DNA of 21,720 nucleotides, from positions 1-21,720 of the forward strand of contig CALBKR010000026.1 in the NCBI GenBank assembly GCA_937896105.1. Direction: 5' to 3'. The notes beneath the pieces were generated by a model. That model saw only the letters and a list, made by a program, of their open reading frames with translations. It did no database searches and was not told the origin of the DNA. Below are positions 15,040 to 21,720 of this stretch, one piece after another. The position numbers were made by a program, and so were the translations under genes. This stretch comes from an uncultured Bacteroidales bacterium. GTDB taxonomy: Bacteria > Bacteroidota > Bacteroidia > Bacteroidales > Bacteroidaceae. How positions within the stretch are numbered: position 1 is the first letter of the stretch; each line of letters starts with the position of its first letter.

Positions 15040-16350
15040 TCAGAACCCGGCTATCTTGCGTATGATCCTTGGAATATCGGTGTTGTCGATAACGCCGTGG
15101 AACTCGTCGGCATCCTCGCCAATTGCGAACAGCGGCACGAATGTGCCCGAGTGGTTGCCGCTTGCCCAGGAGATAAGAGCCTTGCGGTTAAGGTCGTATA
15201 TGGCCTCATTTGCAATCTGCTTTGCAAGGTCGTGTGTCATCTTCACCTTTTCGTCACTGCTATGTGCTCCGCGTGGCTCGACACCGATATTCTCCTTTAC
15301 TAAAGCCGTAACCTCGCCCCAAGTAGTCTCCTTCAATGTTTCAAGCATTGAAATGAGCTTTTCAAGGCTCACCTTCTGTGTTGATAGTGCCTGCAGGTTC
15401 AGTTTATATGCACCGCTGTAGCCCAGGACAATACCGCCTGTCTCGTGGTCGGCGGTTACAATTATCAGTGTCTCATCCTTGTGCTTCTTGTAGAACTCAT
15501 AGGCAACCTCAATGGCATCATTGAAATCGAGAACCTCCTGCATCATTGTCGCGGCATCGTCGTTGTGTGACGCATAGTCAATCTTTCCACCTTCGACCAT
15601 CATAAAGAATCCCTTCTTGCTCTTCTCCTTAAGGAAATCGATTCCGGCCTTGATTATCTGTGCAAGAGTAAGGTCTTCGTCAGTGCGGTCAATTGTGTAG
15701 GGCAACTCCTCGGCAATCTTCTTCTGGTAGAGCATTATTTTTTCGGCATCCTTTGCTCTTTTGCAGTATTCGTCATATCCGCGGGCTATGGTATACCCCT
15801 GTTTCTCTGCCTTTCCGTAGAGTTCATTGCGCTGCCCATCGGTACATTTTGCATCACCGCCTGCGTAGAAATCGTAATCGGCATCGAGCATCCACTGTGC
15901 AATCTCGTTGTAGTTGTTACGGTCGTTATTGTGTGCATAGAAGGCGCCTGGTGTCGCGTGGTTGATACATACTGTTGTGGCAATTCCCACAGCCATTCCG
16001 TTCTGTTTGGCATCAAGAGCAACGCTGTAGAGCGGCTTGCCGTTGGCATCTACACCCAAATGGCCGTTGTTGGTCTTGGTTCCGGTAGAGAGTGCCGTGC
16101 CCGATGCGGCCGAGTCAGTTACGCCGTTGCTTGCCGAAAAGGTTGTGACAAAGGCTGTTTCGGGGAACTGTGTAAAGCAGAGTTTCTGCGGTCTGCCTAT
16201 GACACCTTTGAGCTCGCCAAGGTAGAGTTCTGTTCCGAGTACGTGTGACGGCCCCATTCCGTCACCGATGAAATAGAAGATGTACTTTGGGCCTGCATAG
16301 CCTGTCGCTACAATCAGCAATAACAGTATTGTTCCAAATATACGTTTCAT
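15040..16350 (-). CDS. Alkaline phosphatase, PhoA type
   Basis: Exported phosphomonoesterase, 436 residues. Signal peptide at residues 1-19 (MKRIFGTILLLLIVATGYA). Metal and catalytic signatures: FIGDGMG with Asp30; TDSAASGTA with the phosphorylated Ser80; VEGGKIDYASHNDD, and TADHETGG near residue 300, for metal binding; and a late PRGAHSSDEKV segment with another His ligand. It ends with FVPLFAIGEDADEF and a short tail. No lipobox is seen, so probably periplasmic. It lies 24 bases after the serpin gene on the same strand and is the last gene before the bidirectional terminator. No pho-type operator can be identified by eye; being tied to the rseP run argues against control solely by phosphate. 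Confidence 0.95.
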   Translation of the reverse strand: MKRIFGTILLLLIVATGYAGPKYIFYFIGDGMGPSHVLGTELYLGELKGVIGRPQKLCFTQFPETAFVTTFSASNGVTDSAASGTALSTGTKTNNGHLGVDANGKPLYSVALDAKQNGMAVGIATTVCINHATPGAFYAHNNDRNNYNEIAQWMLDADYDFYAGGDAKCTDGQRNELYGKAEKQGYTIARGYDEYCKRAKDAEKIMLYQKKIAEELPYTIDRTDEDLTLAQIIKAGIDFLKEKSKKGFFMMVEGGKIDYASHNDDAATMMQEVLDFNDAIEVAYEFYKKHKDETLIIVTADHETGGIVLGYSGAYKLNLQALSTQKVSLEKLISMLETLKETTWGEVTALVKENIGVEPRGAHSSDEKVKMTHDLAKQIANEAIYDLNRKALISWASGNHSGTFVPLFAIGEDADEFHGVIDNTDIPRIIRKIAGF

Positions 16351-16374
16351 AATATAAGTTTTTATTATTGGTTA

Positions 16375-17601
16375 TTATTCGTTGGGGTTGCCTACTTTGC
16401 CTATGAAAAGGATATTTTCGGGCTTGTAGTCTGTTATAAGGTATATGAACGGCCTGTCAAGGTTGACAAATCTCTCCTTTGGTCTCTGGTTCGAGGCGAG
16501 GAGTCCTGCCCTCACTACTGTAAGTGCTGCAGCCTCGGCGCCTGTCTCATCGACCTTTATGAATGTTTTCTGGAACGCATCGTCAATGTATAGCGGTTCA
16601 TCGGATATTCCGTTGAATTGTGCATCTTTGCCGAATGCACGTGTCATCCCCATCTTCTTTAGAGGTGTTTTGAGACTTGTGCCGAAATCGCTCTGGAACT
16701 TGGGCATAGAGAGTGTGACCTGGTAAGTGGACATCTCTTCGAGTATCTCCTCGTAGTTGGCCGATAGGTGTGCTGTTGCCTCTTCGGTAGTGACACCCTC
16801 GGCAGGCAGTACAAGCAACATCCGGAAAGTCGCGTCGAAATTCTTTGCCACTATCTGAATAATGTCGTCCTCGTAATACAGTGTCTTGATAGTCTGCTTC
16901 ATCATCTGTACATTGACAATACTGCCGTCTTCTTTTGTGAAAGGTGCCTCTTTTGTCAGGTTCTTGATGAATTCATCCTGCCATCCACCCTTGAAATAGA
17001 GTGCGTTGATAAGGTACATCCTGTCGTTCTTCTTTATCTCATCGATAGCCGACTTAATCTTGCCTTTGGTATTCTCGCTGCACCAGCCGTTGATATCCCG
17101 CAGTGTTTTCTGGTTGAACGGAGCAGTTGTTACAAGAGCATTGAAGAACTCCCTATTGGTGTCGATGAAACTCTGTTTTACATCGAGCTTTTCATTTACC
17201 CATATTGAGTTTGCAATGTTCACTTCGCATTCGTACCTGCTGTCTGAAAGCCTTTCAATGGTCTCTTTGGATTTTGCATTGACATCTCCGGTCAATCCCA
17301 TCGTGCCGTACATCTGCTGCAGTGTCTCGCCTGTGGCACCATTGGCAGTCATTGAGAGTGCCAGTTGTGCGCTGAGTGGAGAGATGCATACATTTTCCTG
17401 CTCGCTCTCTTTGCACACCGTGGTAAAGAGGCTGCCCCAGAAGGGTAATCTTTTCTCTTCGCCGTTCACGGTATATACAGACTCGCTCTTTTCAAGCGGG
17501 CTTGTACCGTTGTTGCTCGTGCTCGGGTTCTGCTTGCTTGTTGAGCACGATGCAAGTGTCGCAGCAATAAAAAATGTAATGATTGTTTTTATGTTGTTCA
17601 T
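16375..17601 (-). CDS. Serpin-family protease inhibitor lipoprotein
   Basis: 408 residues. Lipoprotein signal peptide with lipobox LASC, lipidated Cys19, followed by a Ser/Thr/Asn-rich linker to about residue 45. The Bacteroidota surface-export signal (acidic residues just after the Cys) is absent, since it reads CSTSKQ. Serpin fold: NVCISPLSAQLALSMTANGA, ANSIWVNEKL, INALYFKGGWQDEF, and the C-terminal RPFIYLITDY. The reactive-centre hinge is ETGAEAAALTVV. Setting Gly354 as P15 places P1 at Leu368 and P1' at Ala369, suggesting inhibition of chymotrypsin- or elastase-like serine proteases. The hinge is rich in small residues (P12-P10 Ala, P8 Thr), as in inhibitory serpins. It starts 2 bases after rseP ends and is followed by the phosphatase. 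Confidence 0.95.
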   Translation of the reverse strand: MNNIKTIITFFIAATLASCSTSKQNPSTSNNGTSPLEKSESVYTVNGEEKRLPFWGSLFTTVCKESEQENVCISPLSAQLALSMTANGATGETLQQMYGTMGLTGDVNAKSKETIERLSDSRYECEVNIANSIWVNEKLDVKQSFIDTNREFFNALVTTAPFNQKTLRDINGWCSENTKGKIKSAIDEIKKNDRMYLINALYFKGGWQDEFIKNLTKEAPFTKEDGSIVNVQMMKQTIKTLYYEDDIIQIVAKNFDATFRMLLVLPAEGVTTEEATAHLSANYEEILEEMSTYQVTLSMPKFQSDFGTSLKTPLKKMGMTRAFGKDAQFNGISDEPLYIDDAFQKTFIKVDETGAEAAALTVVRAGLLASNQRPKERFVNLDRPFIYLITDYKPENILFIGKVGNPNE

Positions 17602-17603
17602 AA

Positions 17604-18968
17604 TCAGAATATGAATTTCATCAGGTCGTTATATGTCGCAAGCACGAACAGTCCAAGTATTATGAGCATACCCACCATCTGTGCGCGCTCCATAAACTTG
17701 TCGCTCGGCTGCTTGCCTGTAATCATCTCATAAATTAGGAACAGCGCGTGTCCACCGTCGAGTGCCGGGATTGGCAAGATGTTCATAAATGCCAGCACTA
17801 TCGAAAGGAACGCTGTCATCAGCCAGAATTCGTGCCAGTCCCAGGCATCGGGGAACATACTGCCTATGGAGCCGAACATTCCTACCGATTTTGAGCCTTC
17901 GGATGTGAACACATACTGGAAATCGCTGACATAGCCTCTGAGAACCTCCATTGCGTATGACACGCCTGCGGGGAAGGATTCGAAGAATGCGTAAGAAATA
18001 TGCTCTTTCGGGTAGTTGTTGCCTTCGGGAACCACGCCAAGCATATATGTGGAGTCTACGGTTGCTGTCGATTTTATGAGGCTGCCGTTGCGCTGGAACT
18101 CTATGTCGAATGTGGTTTTCTTCTCCTCTTCGAGTTCTTTCATCGTTGTCTTGAGCTCTGCCCAGGAGTTTATCATCCTGTTATCGATGGTTATTATTCT
18201 GTCGCTTTCAACCATACCGGCCTTTGCTGCGGCTCCTTCTTTGTCAAGATAGCCGACTACTGTAGGAATTCTCTGTATCATAAAGGCCGTGGGCTTGTTC
18301 ATATTCAACAGCCCCAATGAACCGGGAATACCGATGTTCACCTCACTGCCGTTGCGCAGTACTGTAACGGTGTCGGCACCGCATATCTGGCGGAAAAGTT
18401 CTGCGCCACGTACCTTGTCGAAACACTCTGGACGCTCAATGTCAAAATAGAACTCGTGAACCTCGTCGCCGTCAATCTTCACAATCATATCGCCATTGCG
18501 GAAACCAATCTCTTTCGCAGTCTCATTGAACTCGAAGCCGTTCTTCATCTTGTGAAGGTCGGTGTAGTCGTTACCCCAAGTAAAAAGCACCATCGAGTAT
18601 ATGAACAGGGCGAGGATGAGGTTGAAGAGCACGCCGCCTACAATTATCAATAACCGCTGCCAAGCGGGCTTTGAACGATATTCCCAGGGCTGGGCTGGCT
18701 GCTTCATCTGCTCGGTGTCCATTGACTCGTCAATCATTCCTGCAATCTTGCAGTATCCGCCAAGCGGTACCCAGCCGACGCCATATTCGGTGTCACTGTT
18801 TTTGGGCTTCCACTTGAACAGTGAGAATTTCCAGTCAAAGAAGAGGTAGAATTTCTCTACACGCACCTTGAAAATCCTTGCAAAGAGAAAGTGTCCGAAC
18901 TCGTGAACAAGCACCAATATGCTCAATGCAAGGATGAGCTGCAGTGCCTTTATCAAAAATATTTCCAT
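17604..18968 (-). CDS. rseP: RseP-type site-2 membrane metalloprotease
   Basis: Intramembrane zinc protease, 454 residues; in other bacteria it trims anti-sigma factors and signal-peptide remnants. HEFGH at residues 22-26 gives the zinc His ligands and catalytic Glu23, and PIPALDGGH near residue 404 supplies the third ligand (LDG motif). Membrane segments: about 3-25, about 106-130, then about 370-395 and 430-452. The periplasmic part holds two PDZ-like regions, about 145-215 (NGDMIVKIDGDEV) and 235-305 (AAKAGMVESDRIITID). It is 32 bases after dxr and 2 bases before the serpin gene. The dxr-rseP order is common in bacteria. The cognate anti-sigma target is not in the window. Confidence 0.95.
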   Translation of the reverse strand: MEIFLIKALQLILALSILVLVHEFGHFLFARIFKVRVEKFYLFFDWKFSLFKWKPKNSDTEYGVGWVPLGGYCKIAGMIDESMDTEQMKQPAQPWEYRSKPAWQRLLIIVGGVLFNLILALFIYSMVLFTWGNDYTDLHKMKNGFEFNETAKEIGFRNGDMIVKIDGDEVHEFYFDIERPECFDKVRGAELFRQICGADTVTVLRNGSEVNIGIPGSLGLLNMNKPTAFMIQRIPTVVGYLDKEGAAAKAGMVESDRIITIDNRMINSWAELKTTMKELEEEKKTTFDIEFQRNGSLIKSTATVDSTYMLGVVPEGNNYPKEHISYAFFESFPAGVSYAMEVLRGYVSDFQYVFTSEGSKSVGMFGSIGSMFPDAWDWHEFWLMTAFLSIVLAFMNILPIPALDGGHALFLIYEMITGKQPSDKFMERAQMVGMLIILGLFVLATYNDLMKFIF

Positions 18969-19000
18969 ATTGTGTTTATTGTTTTTGTTCCAAATTTAAA

Positions 19001-20161
19001 TCATATCCAATTCTTCACCATCTCCCTTATCTCCCTATCGGTCTCAAGGTAGTCGTCGAGTGTGGGCTTGAGAATGTATGTCGCCTTCTCCATAGCTCTC
19101 TCTATCAGCTTGGGCATATCGGTGAACTTTATGCGCTCCTCGAGGAATGCCGCCACACATATCTCGTTGGCAGCATTTACCACACAAGGGATGTTTCCGC
19201 CCTGGGCGAGCGCGGTGTAGGCGTGCTGCAGGTTGGGGAACAGCTCAAGGTTGGGCTTTTCGAATGTCAGCTCCTTCAATGTGTTCCAGTCTATGCGCTC
19301 GAACGATGATGATAGGCGTGCCGGGTATGTCAGCGCGTACATGATAGGCAATCGCATGTCTGGTGTGCCGAGCTGTGCCTTTATGGCGCCGTCCTCGAAC
19401 TGTACCATCGAGTGGATTACAGACTGTGGGTGCACCACAACCTCAATGTCCTCGGCTCCTACACCGAACAGCCATTTTGCCTCCATCACCTCAAAGCCCT
19501 TGTTCATCATCGATGCCGAGTCGATGGTTATCTTGGCGCCCATACTCCAGTTGGGGTGCTTGAGTGCCTGTTGGCGTGTCACGTGCTCCATCTGCTCTTT
19601 TGTGAATGTGCGGAACGGGCCTCCCGATGCGGTGAGTATCAGTTTCTCGACCTTGTTGTGCATTTCGCCGGCGAGGCACTGGAATATGGCCGAGTGTTCC
19701 GAGTCAACAGGCAGTATCGGTGTTCTATGCTCGATGGCAAGCGCGGTGATAAGCTCACCAGCCACAACCATTGTCTCCTTGTTGGCAAGGGCTATCGCCT
19801 TGCCGGCCTTTATGGCGTTAATGGTGGGGCGTAGTCCCGAGAAACCGACCATTGCGGTTACCACAATGTCAATGGGCTTCGACTCCACTATCTGGCAGAT
19901 AGCCTCGTAACCGCCATAAACCTTTATCGGCAGGTGGCTCAAGGCCTCCTTCAGTTTCGGGTATTTGCTCTCGTCGGCTATCACAACCGCTTCGGGCATA
20001 AACTTGCGTGCCTGTGCTATGAGTTCATCCACCCTTGTGTTGGCTGTTATCGCGTAGACCTCGAAAACCTCGGGATGCTCCTCGACCACTTGCAGTGTCT
20101 GTGTGCCGATGGAGCCTGTTGAACCTAAAATGGCAATACTCCTTTTCCTGTTGTCATCCAT
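19001..20161 (-). CDS. dxr: 1-deoxy-D-xylulose 5-phosphate reductoisomerase
   Basis: First committed step of the MEP isoprenoid pathway, NADPH-dependent conversion of DXP to MEP. 386 residues from the chosen start. The NADPH-binding motif GSTGSIG is at residues 13-19; ANKET, LPVDSEHSAIFQCL and ASGGPFR are the substrate/metal-binding and loop motifs, and MMNKGFEVMEA follows. The open frame extends 21 codons further (to 20224) but that would overlap the preceding gene's coding end; the ATG at 20161 gives MDDNRKRSIAILGSTGSIG and a 14-base gap, so it is preferred. Shares the pathway with ispD in this window but is on the opposite strand. Confidence 0.96.
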   Translation of the reverse strand: MDDNRKRSIAILGSTGSIGTQTLQVVEEHPEVFEVYAITANTRVDELIAQARKFMPEAVVIADESKYPKLKEALSHLPIKVYGGYEAICQIVESKPIDIVVTAMVGFSGLRPTINAIKAGKAIALANKETMVVAGELITALAIEHRTPILPVDSEHSAIFQCLAGEMHNKVEKLILTASGGPFRTFTKEQMEHVTRQQALKHPNWSMGAKITIDSASMMNKGFEVMEAKWLFGVGAEDIEVVVHPQSVIHSMVQFEDGAIKAQLGTPDMRLPIMYALTYPARLSSSFERIDWNTLKELTFEKPNLELFPNLQHAYTALAQGGNIPCVVNAANEICVAAFLEERIKFTDMPKLIERAMEKATYILKPTLDDYLETDREIREMVKNWI

Positions 20162-20175
20162 AATATTGTTGCCGT

Positions 20176-21033
20176 TTAGAATGCTATGTAAATATTGGGG
20201 TCGAGCGGCTTGCTCCTGTGCCACAACTCCAGATGCAGATATTTTTTCTGCATTGTGCTGTCCTGCCCTGCGCCGTCGCTTAGTGTTCCAATTACCTCGC
20301 CGCCGTAGACCTTGTCGCCTACCTGCCTCAGCAGGCGGTAACAGTTGCGGTATATCGATACAAGGTTTTCGCGGTGCTGCACTGCAATTGTATACCCGTC
20401 GTTGGCCGTATAGTCGCTGAATACTATTATACCGTCGTGTATAGCCAGGATACCTTCGCCTGTCACCTCGGCAATGTCAACTCCATAATGGCCGTTGGCC
20501 GGGTCGAAATCCCTGATTATATCTCCCTTTGTAGGTCGGAACAGGTTAAGTTCCTGTAGTGCAGCCACGCTGGCAGCCTGTGAGGTTAGGTTATATCTTT
20601 CGCGCTCTTCCCACTCCTTTACAAACTGCGCTTCGAGCTCCGTTGTTTCAATGGAGATGTTCTCCCTTGAGACCGGCAGCGGTGAGTTCTTGAGCGAATC
20701 GGTGCTGATTTCACCGCTCATTATTGCCCGTATGTTGGCAAGATAAGCATCCTGTTTCTCTACCTCGTGCATAAGCGAGTCGACACGCAGGTTATTGCTG
20801 ATAATCCTGTCCTTTTCACTCTTGTCCATATAACCCGGCAGCAGATTACCCACCGGTGTGAAGACAATTACAAGGTACAGGATGCCCACCACAAGCAGGA
20901 ATGATACTACAAGCGACAGTATCACCCATAAGGGCGATATGTTGAAACCGAGCACATTCTCAAGTTTATTCTCGTTGTGTATTGTCAGGCGGTACTTGCG
21001 CAATAGCCTGCTGCGGAAACCTTTTTCTTTCAT
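20176..21033 (-). CDS. Membrane-anchored M23-like protein with degenerate active site
   Basis: 285 residues. A basic cytoplasmic N-terminus, one membrane segment at about 34-58, a periplasmic region with helical/coiled-coil stretches (about 70-165), then an LytM/M23 domain at about 166-285. Zinc ligands are kept: His182 and Asp186 in GHYGVDI, and His267 in YLHLEL. But the two further His residues used for catalysis are replaced, by Asn230 (IYRNCY in place of YAHLS) and Tyr265 (YLHLE in place of HLHFE). This resembles regulatory LytM proteins of the EnvC/NlpD type, which activate amidases rather than cut peptidoglycan. Gene order murA-rimM-this-dxr recurs in Bacteroidales as far as I know. It is 12 bases after rimM and 14 before dxr. 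Non-catalytic role is inference. Confidence 0.88.
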   Translation of the reverse strand: MKEKGFRSRLLRKYRLTIHNENKLENVLGFNISPLWVILSLVVSFLLVVGILYLVIVFTPVGNLLPGYMDKSEKDRIISNNLRVDSLMHEVEKQDAYLANIRAIMSGEISTDSLKNSPLPVSRENISIETTELEAQFVKEWEERERYNLTSQAASVAALQELNLFRPTKGDIIRDFDPANGHYGVDIAEVTGEGILAIHDGIIVFSDYTANDGYTIAVQHRENLVSIYRNCYRLLRQVGDKVYGGEVIGTLSDGAGQDSTMQKKYLHLELWHRSKPLDPNIYIAF

Positions 21034-21045
21034 ATCTCAACTGGT

Positions 21046-21555
21046 TTATAGGGATACAAGCCCTTTAGGCAGGTCAAATGTTATTGTCTGTCCATCGTGG
21101 TCGATGTCGGTAATGAACTCCTCCTGTGCCGGTATCAAAATCTCGTCGTCGCCCTTCTCGACTACAAAAAGGGTGTTGATGGTGCTGTCGTCAATCTCAA
21201 CAATCTCGCCGATGGTGCCGAGCCTTTTGTCGATGGCGGTAAAGCCGATGAAATAGTTCAGCGAAACCTCGTCGCTCTCCTCGACCCATTTGCGTGGGAT
21301 AAAGGCATCGCGGTTGGTGAGGTAGCGCACCTCTTCGGCTGTCTCCATCCTCTCAACCTTGACAATAAGTGTGTCGCCGCTTTTGCTGCGTACTGACTCA
21401 AAGAAGAATGGCACCAGGATACCGTCGATGTCACAGGCCACGAAACTGCTTTCTTCGCCAATGGCAAATGTGTCGCCCTGCAACCCGATTTCCCCTTTTG
21501 TACCGTGCGGCTTCAGGAACTTTCCGAAATATACAAAATCCTCTCTCTTCAGCAT
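21046..21555 (-). CDS. rimM: Ribosome maturation factor RimM
   Basis: Binds S19 and aids maturation of the 30S head and 16S rRNA 3' domain. 169 residues: N-terminal beta-barrel with VYFGKFLKPHGTKGEI, then the C-terminal PRC-barrel containing FIGFTAIDKRLGTIGEIVEI and the conserved IPAQEEFITDID segment. Two bases after the murA stop and 12 before the M23-like gene, so likely one transcript. Confidence 0.95.
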   Translation of the reverse strand: MLKREDFVYFGKFLKPHGTKGEIGLQGDTFAIGEESSFVACDIDGILVPFFFESVRSKSGDTLIVKVERMETAEEVRYLTNRDAFIPRKWVEESDEVSLNYFIGFTAIDKRLGTIGEIVEIDDSTINTLFVVEKGDDEILIPAQEEFITDIDHDGQTITFDLPKGLVSL

Positions 21556-21557
21556 CT

Positions 21558-21720
21558 TTATGAGCGTGTTATCCGTGCGCCAATCTGGTTCAATCTCTCC
21601 TCGAGGTTCTGGTATCCCCTGTCAATCTGCTCGATGTTGTCGATGCGGCTTGTACCGTCAGCGCTCATTGCGGCAATAAGCAGTGCAATACCGGCTCTTA
21701 TGTCGGGTGAGCTCATAGAG
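21558..21720 (-). CDS. murA: UDP-N-acetylglucosamine 1-carboxyvinyltransferase (C-terminal end only)
   Basis: The window holds only the last 53 or so residues; the start lies beyond the right edge. [22 protein letters not shown] followed by [19 protein letters not shown] matches the C-terminus of MurA, which makes UDP-GlcNAc-enolpyruvate, the first committed step of peptidoglycan synthesis. The catalytic Cys loop is not in the window. Stop codon 2 bases before rimM. First visible gene of the minus-strand run. Confidence 0.93.
   Translation of the reverse strand, partial: SMSSPDIRAGIALLIAAMSADGTSRIDNIEQIDRGYQNLEERLNQIGARITRS

Noticed and set aside
17006..17614. 202-residue plus-strand open frame with hydrophobic stretches opposite the serpin gene
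   Set aside because: Antisense to the well-supported serpin; the apparent membrane segments come from reading the reverse of polar codons.
18991..18998. Minus-strand TAAATTTG in the dxr-rseP gap as an rseP promoter
   Set aside because: An exact -7 match but no -33 element, a leader of only about 16 bases, and an AT-rich spacer where chance matches are likely; the run appears to be one transcript.
19233..19910. 225-residue plus-strand open frame opposite dxr
   Set aside because: Lies wholly antisense to a clear dxr gene and has the Ser/Cys/Met-rich composition of a shadow frame.
20162..20224. 21-codon N-terminal extension of dxr
   Set aside because: It would overlap the coding end of the M23-like gene, and the downstream ATG gives the expected MDDNRKRSIAILGSTG start.

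Overview
The window looks like chromosomal DNA from a member of the order Bacteroidales (phylum Bacteroidota). The evidence is the gene content and order (murA-rimM-M23-dxr-rseP and pdxJ-exbB-exbD-tonB-DJ-1-ispD-recG), Bacteroidota-type -7 promoter elements (TAnnTTTG) with few Shine-Dalgarno sequences, a Cthe_2159-type beta-helix protein, a C-terminal tail like those of type IX secretion cargo, and a serpin lipoprotein. Genus cannot be fixed from the sequence alone. No tRNA, rRNA, CRISPR array, insertion sequence or phage gene was seen.

Layout, left to right. (1) 1-1899: 3' part of an RND efflux permease of the CusA/CzcA type, closed by a perfect palindromic terminator. (2) 2095-5480: two exported proteins whose genes overlap by ATGA. 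One is small, with a sorting-domain-like tail; the other is a 972-residue beta-helix protein with an internal duplication and an inserted unknown domain. (3) 5481-5695: convergent intergenic stretch ending in a heptamer tandem repeat that runs into the nadK stop codon. (4) nadK on the minus strand, divergent from a plus-strand run of seven closely spaced genes: pdxJ, exbB, exbD, tonB, a DJ-1-like gene, ispD, recG. Then come ndk and a secreted M23/LysM endopeptidase, and a small acidic exported protein with its own promoter. (5) A perfect bidirectional terminator at 14971-15008. (6) 15040-21720: a minus-strand run, in transcription order murA (partial), rimM, membrane-anchored M23-like protein, dxr, rseP, serpin lipoprotein, alkaline phosphatase.

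How the genes fit together: most of the window is housekeeping and cell-envelope biology. ispD and dxr both serve the MEP isoprenoid pathway; murA, the two M23 proteins and rseP serve the wall and envelope; exbB/exbD/tonB energise outer-membrane uptake. The least explained parts are the beta-helix pair, the serpin-phosphatase tail of the rseP run, the catalytically degenerate M23 protein, the small acidic secreted protein and the 5481-5703 intergenic stretch. None is proved to be a new system; they are the best candidates for a closer look.
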